Source of the DNA: JAIOQJ01 sp963718635
GTDB taxonomy: Bacteria; Planctomycetota; Planctomycetia; Gemmatales; Gemmataceae
Direction of reading: 5' to 3'
Assembly: GCA_963718635.1 (NCBI GenBank)
Contig: OY970367.1
Span: 2,666,001-2,730,000, forward strand
DNA: 64,000 bases
In this document: positions 54,464 through 63,092 of the stretch, piece by piece
Layout of the letters: each line of letters starts with the position of its first letter
Numbering within the stretch: the first letter of the stretch is position 1
Notes under the pieces: generated by a model
The model's database searches: none
Told to the model about the DNA's origin: nothing
What the model saw: only the letters and a program-made list of their open reading frames with translations
Position numbers and translations under genes: made by a program

Positions 54464-55469
54464 GTGGAAAAGCTGGCCGGCCTACGGCGCTCAATTGCTC
54501 GACCTGCCTGCCGACGCCACCCCGGCCGACGGACGAGCGGCCTTTCTACAACGGCTGCCAAAGGCTGACTTTGTTCCGGCCGAGCCGCTGGGCGCTGGCT
54601 TAGGGCTGTTAGACAATCGCCTGACGACAACTCCCTTCGCCGATGCAACTGAGGAAGTGCGCCGGAACGCATTCAACGAACAGCTGAACGAATTCAGCCG
54701 CGATTTCTGGAATCTGCCGCCGCCTGAACGGCACGAACGCTGGGAAAAGCTGAAGGCTTATGCGACCGGGCCTCTCGACGAAAAGACGCCCAAATGCGTT
54801 TGGCTACCAAGCGCGCTTAAACATTTGGATTACCTGTCGGCGGGCATCTACATTGATGACGCGGCTGGAAACGAATTAACGGGTAAGACCGCCAAGCTGG
54901 CGGAAGCAATCAAGGAGATGTTTCCGCTGCCACTGCTAGCGCGTATTAAGCGTCGGCAAGAATGGCTGCAAGTAACCGATGCGCAGCCGAGCATGTGGAC
55001 TCTCGCTGTCGCCCGGCTTGAAGAGGCAGCCCCCGCGATTGCCCACCTCGACCCGGCTTTATTGATTGAAATGCGCCGACGGGCTGCCGAATGCGAGGAT
55101 CCGCCCAAATTCATCCCAAGACCTTTCCGCCCGCACCGCAATGCCGATCTGAATGTAAAGGGTCAACGAAAAACAAAGGCCGAAACAAAAGGGAGTTGGA
55201 CGGCGGCCTACGTCATTATCTTCATCGCAATCGGTGTGTTACGTGGAATGCTTGGCAGCAATGATAAGCCGGAGCGGTCTACGAATCCATCGCCGATCAA
55301 GCTGCAAGAACTAAAACCTTATCAAATACCGAGCCCGCAGTTTGCTCCGCCGAAATCGTTCGAGCTGCCCAAAGAGTACTATCAGATACTCAAAGATGCG
55401 GACGAGAGAAGAAAACCGCTGCAACCTCCGAATGAACATGTACAGCCTAGGTACTTTGATTTGAAATAA
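54447..55469 (+). CDS. Unknown single-pass membrane protein of the Hsp70 locus
   Basis: 340 residues from ATG 54447, overlapping the corrected Hsp70 stop by 17 bases in another frame. N-terminal ~200 residues are helical and Trp/Pro-rich (WKSWPAYGAQLLDLPADATPADGRAAFLQRL; FSRDFWNLPPPERHERWEKL; PSALKHLDYLSAGI), followed by a charged linker, one membrane segment (WTAAYVIIFIAIGVLRGMLG, about residues 250-268) and a Pro-rich end. The N-terminal module should be cytoplasmic, beside the Hsp70. No family recognised. It is followed by a large palindromic repeat and then the J-like gene. Confidence 0.75.
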   Translation: MSQPSEWKSWPAYGAQLLDLPADATPADGRAAFLQRLPKADFVPAEPLGAGLGLLDNRLTTTPFADATEEVRRNAFNEQLNEFSRDFWNLPPPERHERWEKLKAYATGPLDEKTPKCVWLPSALKHLDYLSAGIYIDDAAGNELTGKTAKLAEAIKEMFPLPLLARIKRRQEWLQVTDAQPSMWTLAVARLEEAAPAIAHLDPALLIEMRRRAAECEDPPKFIPRPFRPHRNADLNVKGQRKTKAETKGSWTAAYVIIFIAIGVLRGMLGSNDKPERSTNPSPIKLQELKPYQIPSPQFAPPKSFELPKEYYQILKDADERRKPLQPPNEHVQPRYFDLK

Positions 55470-55625
55470 TCTCGTTCGCAGGCTCTGCCTGGGAACGGGT
55501 CGCCGAGGCTCCTGCCTCGCGGATTGTTCTGAAAGCGACATGCTGCGGTGAAACGCGGGGCGTGCGTCTGTAATCGTCGAGGCAGAGCCTCGACGACCCG
55601 TTCCCAGGCAGAGCCTGGGAACGAG
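55470..55625. repeat. Large inverted CCAGGCAGAGCCTGG-type element inside the operon
   Basis: CTCGTTCGCAGGCTCTGCCT and GGGAACGGGTCG... at the left face GACCCGTTCCCAGGCAGAG and CCTGGGAACGAG at the right, with GAGGC(A/T)...GCCTCG repeats inside. The element lies between the membrane-protein gene and the J-like gene; a related simple palindrome is at 3528-3557. Confidence 0.75.
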
Positions 55626-55658
55626 TTTGAATTTTCGCGGTAAGGCGCGAGGTATTTC

Positions 55659-57147
55659 TTGAACGATCACTCATTGCCGGACGATCTATCGCGCTGGCCG
55701 GCCAATGCGTACGAACTGCTAGGCGTCAGCCATGGAGTTGATCCGAAGGAAATGAAGCGCTCGTACACCCGGCTTATTCGCGTCTTCAAGCCCGAAACGC
55801 ACCCCGAACATTTCCGCCGGATTCGCGAAGCTTACGAACAGGTTTTGCGCAACCTTGAATTCTTCGGCGCGCATTTCTTGTTCACCCCTCCAGTCGAACA
55901 ATCGCCTGTAGTAACTAAGCCACTTATTGAAGAACCGAAAGCCGAGGAACCTCGCGAGGAGAATGCGGACAAGAATGAAACGTATACCTCGGAGTCCACC
56001 TCGAATGGGACGCCGCCAAAGCCCGCGTACGTTTATGAGCTTGATGAAGCCGCCAAACTCTGGGAACGAGCGATCCAGGGCGAAGAGGTCGAAGCCTATC
56101 AAGGCTTGCGCTGGTTGCAGGAGTTCGAGCCTTCGCGCTCGGAACATTGCCTGCGGCTTTATTGGCTGCTTTCGCTGAATCCCGAGCTCGATGCGGGCCG
56201 ACATCCGCGAGAATGGCTGACGCGGGCGCTGCACGTGAACGGCTTGCGCGGCCCAGCGTTGGAGCTATACCGTCGAGAAGTCGATGCCGATCCCTCCGAG
56301 GCGGTGCATGCTCGTTTTGAAGCTCTGCTCGAAAGCGAAGTAAGCCCGAGCGCCTTGGCAGATCTCTATGCGTGGCGCTGGCTGGCGCTGCGCCGGCTCG
56401 ATGCCTGGGATGTGTTGGCCCGCGATTTTCCGATCGCTAAGAAACGCTTATTCGGCATCGACGAGATGCACTGGCTGCGGTTGCTGGGCATTGCTGCCGA
56501 TGCCGCCGCTTGGTATCGGTGGGAAGAGCCTTACGATCTTTGGCAAGCCATCGTTGCCGAATCGAAGCAACTGAGTCATCTCGGAACACGACACGCCTAT
56601 TGGTTCGACCGCTTCGATCTTCTTATCTTTATCCGCGGCGCCTGGCATGCGGCCTGGCAGGAGGCGAAGGTGCGGCGACGTTCGCCGGCCGCCATTCTCG
56701 ATCTCATCCGCTGCGGTTGGAATGCCGAGTGGCACACGTACCGCGCCACCTTTGAAAAGGTGCTCGAAGGAATTGTTGACGACCCGGCGCGCTCACTTGA
56801 TCGGCTCGATCAATTGGCGGCGACGTCGCCTGCCTTGCTTCAGCGCCTTTGGCGAGATCCTACGGCTTCGTGAGTCAATGGTCGGCACGGCCGAGCGACC
56901 CGAGCCCGAACGGCTGGCTCTGCTCGCCCGCATGTACGTTCAAGGACTTGAAGCCGCGCCTGATTTTCGCTCGAGCACGGTTACCTTCTGTTGCCGGGAG
57001 GCGCTCGAACCGATCTGGCTGCTCGAATATTTTTTGGAGGAACAAGCCAGCTGGACAAGCCGGCTTGATCCGCAATTGCTGCTGGCTGTCCCCGAAGATT
57101 GGCCGTTGCGCTACATCTGCCTGGGTTGGCGCCTGTTTTGGAGTTGA
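55659..57147 (+). CDS. J-like protein with KPE in place of HPD, frame break near 56862
   Basis: About 495 residues. An N-terminal J-like domain is clear: WPANAYELLGVSHGVDPKEMKRSYTRLIRVFKPETHPEHFRRIREAYEQVL (residues 8-58), but the catalytic HPD of co-chaperones is KPE. A Glu/Lys-rich linker follows, then a helical, Trp-rich region (AKLWERAIQGEEVEAYQGLRWLQEF; DLYAWRWLALRRLDAWDVLARDF). After one base change near 56862 the frame continues ILRLRESMVGTAERPEPERLALLARMYVQGL to 57147. Start TTG 55659 with GAGGT seven bases upstream. It resembles HscC-associated J-like proteins and probably works with the upstream Hsp70. Confidence 0.82.
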
Positions 57148-57149
57148 AG

Positions 57150-57731
57150 CTATTTCTTTGTCTCTAATGCGTCTATTGCCAGGGTTAATTTCTTGATGGC
57201 ATCAGCATTCAGCTCGTCCTTGCGGAAGGCATAGTTGGCAACGACTTTGCGATTTGACCAGATGACAACCGTAATTTCCGCATCTTCCGCCAGTTTGTAA
57301 GTGGGCGGGCCGATCGGGTCGTCAAACACCCCGACCGGTGTTGTTTTGATGCCGGCTTCCTTAGACCATTTTGCCAATTGATCGAGCGACACGGTCTTTT
57401 CGCCCAACACGGTCATCCAGCTTTTCACGGAGTCTTTCGGTTGAGCGAGCTGCCATTCATCGCATTTGACCAGCAATTGGCCCAGAGGCTCGCTCAGCTT
57501 GCGGGCGAAGACTACAACGGCTGGTTTATCGGCCGTCTCACAAACATAACAAGTCGATTGCCCCCGCTGCGGACCGGTGGCGACGAGAAAGCTGTAAGGG
57601 CCCGGTTTTTGACCCGGCTGCAGGCCTTCGGCACCAGTAGCTGAAATTAAGGATGTCAGGATGTAAATTAGGCTAAGTGCCAGCGCCATAGGGAATGGCA
57701 ACGAGACATAATAACTGGTAGGAATAGACAT
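57150..57731 (-). CDS. Secreted thioredoxin-fold-like protein (planctomycete type)
   Basis: About 193 residues from ATG 57731: signal region (YYVSLPFPMALALSLIYILTSLISATGA), then GLQPGQKPGPYSFLVATGPQRGQSTCYVCETADKPAVVVFARKLSEPLGQLL, a thioredoxin-like start with a C-x2-C pair (CYVC), and KDSVKSWMTVLGEK ... GVFDDPIGPPTYKLAEDAEITVVIWSNRKVVANYAF. Such proteins are common in planctomycetes and of unknown role, perhaps extracytoplasmic redox. The frame opens at 57785. It is convergent with the J-like gene, two bases apart. Confidence 0.8.
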   Translation of the reverse strand: MSIPTSYYVSLPFPMALALSLIYILTSLISATGAEGLQPGQKPGPYSFLVATGPQRGQSTCYVCETADKPAVVVFARKLSEPLGQLLVKCDEWQLAQPKDSVKSWMTVLGEKTVSLDQLAKWSKEAGIKTTPVGVFDDPIGPPTYKLAEDAEITVVIWSNRKVVANYAFRKDELNADAIKKLTLAIDALETKK

Positions 57732-57858
57732 TTGAGTTATGCCGGTTCGAAGTAGGGGCCGCGATGCAAATTTCATTGTCATCATCTCATACTAACCCGA
57801 AGCGTCAGCGATGTGGTCCCCGAAGCGTTAGCGATACAAAGCAAGGACCGGCAAAAGA

Positions 57859-58035
57859 GTGCGTCAACGGATTCGCGGAATCCATGAGACGGCGACGGAA
57901 CCTCTCGCACCCTCCCCCTGGCTTTGCAGGGGAGGGCAGGGTGGGGGCAGAGCACCTGCGCATTAACAGACATCTTGGCAGGCGCAGCTTTTCCCCCCAC
58001 CCTTCCACCTCCCCCGCAAAGCCGGGGGAGGTGGA
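57859..58035. repeat. Dispersed double-palindrome element, copy 3
   Basis: GTGCGTCAACGGATTCGCGG at the left, ACCCTCCCCCTGGCTTTGCAG core, centre with GCGCAGCTTTTCCCCCC (shared with copy 2), then CCCCCGCAAAGCCGGGGG. It ends just before the stop of the TlpA-like gene. Confidence 0.8.
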
Positions 58036-58051
58036 AGGTCGAGATGTAGCT

Positions 58052-58591
58052 TTACGATCCTGTCGTTCCCGCCTTCTCCGCATTGCGGACGGCCTCATCC
58101 ACGGCCGCGCGAATTTCATTGCTTTGCCCGGCGCCGACCCAGCGCTTGCTGATGTTTCCTTGATGATCGATGAGCACGAAAGTTGGAATTCCTTGAATCT
58201 TCCACTGTTTGGAAAGATGGGCGCTCGGATCCCAGATATTAGGCCATGGGAGCCGTTGGGAGTCAAGAAATTGGGAGAGCTTTTCGCGCGATTCATCGCT
58301 GCTGACACCCAAAATCACAAAGGGACGGGCGCCATACTGCTGGTGCAGTTCGCGCTCGTGCGGTATTTCGCCAACGCAAGGCGAGCACCAGGTGGCCCAG
58401 AAGTCGAGCAACACCGCCTTGCCGCGAAATTGACTCAGGCTGATTTTCTCGCCCTTAACATCCTCGCCGCTAACGTCTGGCGCAGCGTCGCCACCGGCGA
58501 GCCCTGCAGGCGCGTTGCCCCCGTTGCAGCTTGGCAGCAACAACAGCGCGAGCGCCAGCCCGATCGTGCGATATTTCATTGAGGTCGTCAT
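58052..58591 (-). CDS. TlpA/ResA-like thioredoxin lipoprotein
   Basis: 179 residues. A lipobox (LLLLPSC, Cys22) after MKYRTIGLALAL shows export and lipid attachment. The redoxin domain has GEKISLSQFRGKAVLLDFWATWCSPCVGEIPHERELHQQYGARPF with the active WCSPC, and GIPTFVLIDHQGNI with the cis-Pro loop. It should reduce disulfides outside the cytoplasm, for example during c-type cytochrome assembly. The mutY gene lies just upstream on the same strand (13-base gap). Confidence 0.93.
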   Translation of the reverse strand: MTTSMKYRTIGLALALLLLPSCNGGNAPAGLAGGDAAPDVSGEDVKGEKISLSQFRGKAVLLDFWATWCSPCVGEIPHERELHQQYGARPFVILGVSSDESREKLSQFLDSQRLPWPNIWDPSAHLSKQWKIQGIPTFVLIDHQGNISKRWVGAGQSNEIRAAVDEAVRNAEKAGTTGS

Positions 58592-58603
58592 CAGTCAGGT
58601 CCT

Positions 58604-59710
58604 TCAGAAGAGCCGCAATTGCCGAACGCGGCTGGCGAGCTCCGCGACCAGTTTGCGTTGCGGCGTACTCACAGGATAGTCGTTCAGCTCTTGCAATTCC
58701 AGCCAGCGCGATTCGACGTAGTCGTCATGAGCGCAGTCGCCCGACTGGTAGAACGCCTCGATGCAGGTCATCGCAATCCGAAAGCGCGTAACCGCATGGC
58801 GTATCGTCATCACTTCCGCACCAAATTTCGCTTCGAGGCCTAACTGATCAGCCAAGCGCTGAGCGGCATCCGCGTGTGTTTCATCGCGTTGCAACGGTGT
58901 ATGCGGGAATTCCCACATGTTCGCCCACCGCCCGGTCGGCCTACGCTGAACGAGTAAAACCTGCGTGCCACGGCGAAGCACCAAGGCGACTTCGATCACC
59001 TGTTCAATCGCCGGAGCTGCTGCTTTGGCGGGGATAACGTTTTGCAGCCCTAGCTGTTGGGCAGCACAAAGTGATTGTACAGGACAGAGTTCGCAGCGTG
59101 GCACAGTGGCGGTGCATACCAGGGCGCCCAGCTCCATCAGCGCCTGATTGAAATCACCGGCACGTTTCCTCGGCAATAAGCTTGATGCTGTCTGCCAAAG
59201 CCATGTCTTTATTGGCCCGGTCGTAGGCTCTCCGCGTTCCGCATAGAGGCGACAGAGCACGCGCTGGCTGTTCGCCTCGACGATCGGCAGCCGGCGGTCA
59301 AAGGCTTGCGAGAGCACCGCACCCAGTATGTAGCGGCCGACCCCGGGAAGCTGCTTCCAGATTGCCGGGTCGTCCGGCAGCCTTTCACCATGCGAATCAA
59401 ACAATATCCGCGCGGCACGATGGAGATCGCGAGCTCGACGATAGTAACCCAGGCCTTCCCAAGCGCGCAGCACCTGCTGCTCGCTCGCCTTGGCCAACTG
59501 CTCAAGCGAAGGAAAAATATTGAGAAACTTCACGAAGCGATTCGTCGCCATGGCTACCGTCGTCTGTTGCAGCATCACTTCGCTGACCCAAATGCGATAG
59601 GGATCGCGGTCATGCCGCCAAGGCAGGTCGCGACGATGCTTATCGAACCAGCGTAGGAGTCGGCGGCGAAAAAGAGTGACTTGGGCAGGTGTCAAATGAG
59701 CGGACGGCAT
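58604..59710 (-). CDS. mutY: A/G-specific adenine DNA glycosylase
   Basis: Removes adenine opposite 8-oxoguanine. 368 residues: WVSEVMLQQTTVAMATNRF with the catalytic Glu, the helix-hairpin-helix LPGVGRYILGAVLSQAF, the iron-sulfur cluster CTATVPRCELCPVQSLC (C-x6-C-x2-C-x5-C), and a C-terminal NUDIX-like 8-oxoG-recognition domain (LVLRRGTQVLLVQRRPTGRWANMWEFPHTPL). The position of the catalytic Asp138 of the E. coli enzyme (PILDGN) reads PIVEAN, that is Glu. ATG 59710. It precedes the TlpA-like gene. Confidence 0.95.
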   Translation of the reverse strand: MPSAHLTPAQVTLFRRRLLRWFDKHRRDLPWRHDRDPYRIWVSEVMLQQTTVAMATNRFVKFLNIFPSLEQLAKASEQQVLRAWEGLGYYRRARDLHRAARILFDSHGERLPDDPAIWKQLPGVGRYILGAVLSQAFDRRLPIVEANSQRVLCRLYAERGEPTTGPIKTWLWQTASSLLPRKRAGDFNQALMELGALVCTATVPRCELCPVQSLCAAQQLGLQNVIPAKAAAPAIEQVIEVALVLRRGTQVLLVQRRPTGRWANMWEFPHTPLQRDETHADAAQRLADQLGLEAKFGAEVMTIRHAVTRFRIAMTCIEAFYQSGDCAHDDYVESRWLELQELNDYPVSTPQRKLVAELASRVRQLRLF

Positions 59711-59761
59711 TGCGTCAGAGCCGTGGGGCGAAAGGAGTTGGTGGGCGGATTATAAATGGGA

Positions 59762-60407
59762 TCAAGTGCGAGGCCGACGCATGTATTTGGAAAGGATATC
59801 GGCCGCCGCCTTCGAACTGTTCACGGGCGGTGCGATCTTGACAGGAGCTTTAGGCGTTTCCGGCGCCGGGCATGGAGGGGATGTCCATGGTCGTGGCGCC
59901 ATCCGGGATGCTGGCCTCGGTGGTCGGAGAATCTCCATCGTCCATGGCCATCAGCAGGGCAGCAGCGTGTTCCGAATCGTGTTCTTCTTCGACGGCGGTC
60001 GCAGCAGCAGTCGGCGCTGCCGCACTGGTCGCTACAGCGGTTTTCGCCGCTGCGGCCACTTTGGTACCAGCCGCGGCTACGGGCCGAGCGCTCGACGTTG
60101 CTTGCGTTGCGGAAGCGTCAACCTGCAATATGAACTCGAGCGGGCCGGCGGCTATTTTATCGTCGTGGGAGACTTCGCGCTCTCCGACTACGCGTTCGGA
60201 GTTGACGCTCGTGCCGTTGGTGCTGCCATAATCCTGTAAGAAAACTTTGCCGTCGCGAATGAAAATGCCACAATGCTGTTTGCTGACCGAAGCGCTCGAT
60301 GGCCTAAGATTGCAATGCGGGTCACGGCCGATCAAGAACTGCGCTCCGTTGATCGGAATGACTTTTCCAGAATGGACGCCCTGCGCCACCACCAGATTGA
60401 CCTTCAT
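59762..60407 (-). CDS. FHA-domain protein, frame break near 59865
   Basis: Phosphothreonine-binding module: VHSGKVIPINGAQFLIGRDPHCNLR, SASVSKQHCGIFI and LQDYGSTNGTSVN carry the FHA core residues (GR, SxxH, NG). An Ala/Thr-rich linker and acidic stretch follow. As read it ends SMPGAGNA at 59850, but a one-base change gives ETPKAPVKIAPPVNSSKAAADILSKYMRRPRT to 59762, a natural-looking C-terminus. It is divergent from the solute-binding lipoprotein gene. Binding partners unknown; such proteins often pair with Ser/Thr kinases, abundant in planctomycetes. Confidence 0.88.
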
Positions 60408-60653
60408 CGAAACGACCTCTTGCGGAGAGAACGCGATCCTTCATTTTTTCCGTCAGCAAAACGTGTCGGAAATGTCCGGGAAAACAACCGAGGAGCGGTT
60501 GTACCTCATCGACAGGACGTGGACGGTCGAGCTTTAACTGTTGTCTTATAAATCTCGGCATTGCTGCCGTCAATCTGAATTGTAGACGGGGAGTCGAAGA
60601 ACGTGCAACTAAATTGCCGGTCTTGCGGAAGGTTTTTTTCAAATCTTCATCAA

Positions 60654-62114
60654 ATGTATACCGGACGAATCGGACTCATTTTGGCCGTGTTGTCGGCGCT
60701 GGTAATCGGATGCGGCCAGACCGCCTCGACAATCGATAGGCCTACGGCACACCCTTTTGAGGATAGGCAGTTGACCGTCGCTTGTCTCGATGAGCTTCCG
60801 CTGCCAATCGTGACCGAGTTTGCGAGGCAATGGTCGCAACAACAGGACGCGCGAGTGACTGCTCAGCTGGCAGCGGCCACCTCGAAGCAGAGCGACATCG
60901 CCATCGTTCGAGTGGCTGACTTGCCGCAGTTGGTTGAGACTGGTCACTACCTACCGATCGAACCTGACTGGAAAGCGCGAAATCCGGGCTATCGTTGGGA
61001 AACGGTGCTGCCGAACTATGCAGGGCTATTCTCCACCTGGAACAAAAAGGCCTATGGCATTCCGCTGCGCGGCGAGGGGCATGTTTTGATCTATCGCAAA
61101 GATCACTTCACCTCGGCAAAGCTGAAGATCCCTGAAACTTGGGAAGATTACCTTCAGGCGGCGAAGACACTTTCCGCAGCGCACGGCGCCAGCTTACCGA
61201 GCCTGCCTTCGTCGGCCATCGAATTGGAAACTCAGTTTCATCTGATTGCCGCTTGTTACGACCAGCCGGCATTTTCCTATGGCGAAGCCGCGACGGGCCC
61301 GCTCGCGGGTGAACGAGCCGACCGCTATTTTTCGTATCAGTACGATCTGAAAAAACTGGAACCTCGGATCAACGCGAAAGCGTTTGTTCATGCCTTGAAA
61401 CTGCTACAGCAGATGACGCCGTTGCGAGCAAAAAGGAGCGGCGGCAATCGATCGCCAAATGTAGACTTGCTGTTAGGGAAAGCATCCTTAGCCATAGTGT
61501 CACTGCGCGATCTCGCCGAGTTGCAAGCGCTGGAAAGCCCGATGCGCGGCAAGTTCGGCATCGCATTGTTGCCCGGCGCTCGCTTCACCTTCGACCGCGA
61601 CAGCGGCGCCGAAACTCCGGTTCGCGGCAATACAGTGAACCGGGTGCCCTATTGCGGCGCCGACAGCTTCGTCGGCCTCATTAGCACCGAGTGCGCGCAC
61701 CCTGAGATGGCGTTGGCCTTCTTAATGGATTTTGGCAACCCCGATAAAATGGGGGCCGAAACGATTGTAGCGGCCAGATGGGGCGCTGGCCCCTTCCGCG
61801 CATCGCAATTGGAAGAACGGTCCCGCGATCTTTGGTTCGGCTATAACCTCGATGGCGCTGAAACCGAGCACCTGGTGGCGGCACTCAGAGAAACCCTGAC
61901 GCCCAATATCGTCAACCATCGTTTTCCACTGCGGTTGCCCAATGAACAGCCGCACCGAGAAGAGTTCGACCGGCACATTCGCCAAGCGCTCGCTCACCCT
62001 ACTGCCGATGCTCAAACGGCAATGGACGCGCTCAACGAAAGCTGGAACGCGTTATGGCGCAGCATTTCACCGGCAACGAAAGCACGCTGGATCGTGCAGA
62101 ACTATGGCTTATAG
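60654..62114 (+). CDS. Extracellular solute-binding lipoprotein (family 1, sugar-type)
   Basis: About 486 residues, with a lipobox (LSALVIGC) after a short hydrophobic signal, giving a membrane-anchored exported protein. The fold hints are LTVACLDELPLPIVTEFARQWSQQQ, SDIAIVRVADLPQLVETGHYLPIEPD, NYAGLFSTWNKKAYGIPLRGEGHVLIYRKD, PETWEDYLQAAKTL, and CAHPEMALAFLMDF. These are features of ABC-transporter sugar-binding proteins, but no permease or ATPase gene lies beside it, so it may serve a distant transporter or a sensor. ATG 60654; the frame is open from 60603. Confidence 0.85.
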   Translation: MYTGRIGLILAVLSALVIGCGQTASTIDRPTAHPFEDRQLTVACLDELPLPIVTEFARQWSQQQDARVTAQLAAATSKQSDIAIVRVADLPQLVETGHYLPIEPDWKARNPGYRWETVLPNYAGLFSTWNKKAYGIPLRGEGHVLIYRKDHFTSAKLKIPETWEDYLQAAKTLSAAHGASLPSLPSSAIELETQFHLIAACYDQPAFSYGEAATGPLAGERADRYFSYQYDLKKLEPRINAKAFVHALKLLQQMTPLRAKRSGGNRSPNVDLLLGKASLAIVSLRDLAELQALESPMRGKFGIALLPGARFTFDRDSGAETPVRGNTVNRVPYCGADSFVGLISTECAHPEMALAFLMDFGNPDKMGAETIVAARWGAGPFRASQLEERSRDLWFGYNLDGAETEHLVAALRETLTPNIVNHRFPLRLPNEQPHREEFDRHIRQALAHPTADAQTAMDALNESWNALWRSISPATKARWIVQNYGL

Positions 62115-63092
62115 GAAACCTGAGAGGTTGGCGCTCTGGAGGGTGCGTCAAGGGATTCTGGCAAATGCTGGAAACGAGCAGGGAGCTCGTCTTACCCTCC
62201 TCAGGATTTGCAGGGTCTGGGTTGCTTGGCCAGGAAAACTCATCGTGCATGAGTCAAGTTCTAGATAACGCGCCCATTCAGCGAAAACTATTTGGCCACG
62301 GATGGAACACAGAACGAACACGGATAAAATCGAAGAAGTTTCATCAAGGCGGGTCGAATGAGCACGCGATCGGATGTTTGATTTATCGGTGTTTCGTCTG
62401 TGTTTAATCCGTGGCTGACGGATTTCGATTTGACATTGGCTGCCTAGTGTGCTCAGAAACTTTCCGTTGGTCTGAGGCAGAGCCTCGCTAGGCATTCAAA
62501 GCAGCGCCGCCAACCTGCCCTCCCGCGCAAAGCCGGACGTAGGGCAGGGTGGGGCGAGCTTCCGTTTTGCCAGAATCGGTTGATGCACCCGGCGAAAGCA
62601 GGAAGTTTTCGTTGGGTTGAGGAAGTTGGAATCGTTGAAACGAGCGAAATTGAAAATTCGATTTCGAGCGCCCTAAGCTAGTATGAAGCGTAACAGGCTG
62701 AGAGGCCTGCGGGTGGGTTTCGCAAAGCCTTCACCCCACTCTACGGGGCCGCTCGAGCCCGACGCGCAAGCAAGGGAGTTTGTAGGGTGGGTGAACGCAT
62801 TGCGAAACCCGCCTCTTCACCGCTGAAAAGCAGAGTCGCTTCCGGAAATATTTCCAGAAGCGACTTTCCAATTAAATCGTGGGAAAACGAACAAAAATTT
62901 CGCGCTTTTGCATTTTGTTGAAAATAGTTCGGGAGGCGATCATGAACGTATTCAAACGATCGGTTTCGCAAAGCCTTCACCCACCCTACGGGAACAAGGC
63001 CGGGCTGTGGGACCTTACTGCGTCGTTTGCGCGTCCGCTTAAGTAGACAGCTAAATGCGGAGTCCCATCTTCAAAGTCTGAGGCCCAGCCTA
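62115..63092. other. 978-base repeat-rich intergenic region, no gene seen
   Basis: Contains eroded copies of the double-palindrome element (62147-62232, 62500-62592), an inverted pair built on CCACGGAT...GAACACGGATAAA and TTTAT...GTGTTTAATCCGTGG (about 62295-62415), and several GTGGGT(T/G)...CGCAAAGCCTTCACCC phrases in both orientations (62710-62755, 62778-62815, 62964-62995). Short open frames here are repeat translations. Confidence 0.7.
62295..62415. repeat. CCACGGATGGAACAC inverted-repeat element
   Basis: GGCCACGGATGGAACACAG with GAACACGGATAAA at the left faces TTTATCGGTGTTTCGTCTG and TGTTTAATCCGTGGC at the right. It resembles a repeat common in other planctomycete and proteobacterial genomes. 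Confidence 0.65.

Noticed and set aside
52830..55469. A single 879-residue Hsp70-membrane fusion protein.
   Set aside because: Two indels explain the frame; with the second repaired, Hsp70 stops at 54463 and the membrane protein has its own ATG at 54447.
62741..62980. A 79-residue minus-strand frame.
   Set aside because: Most of it is translation of the CGCAAAGCCTTCACCC repeats.
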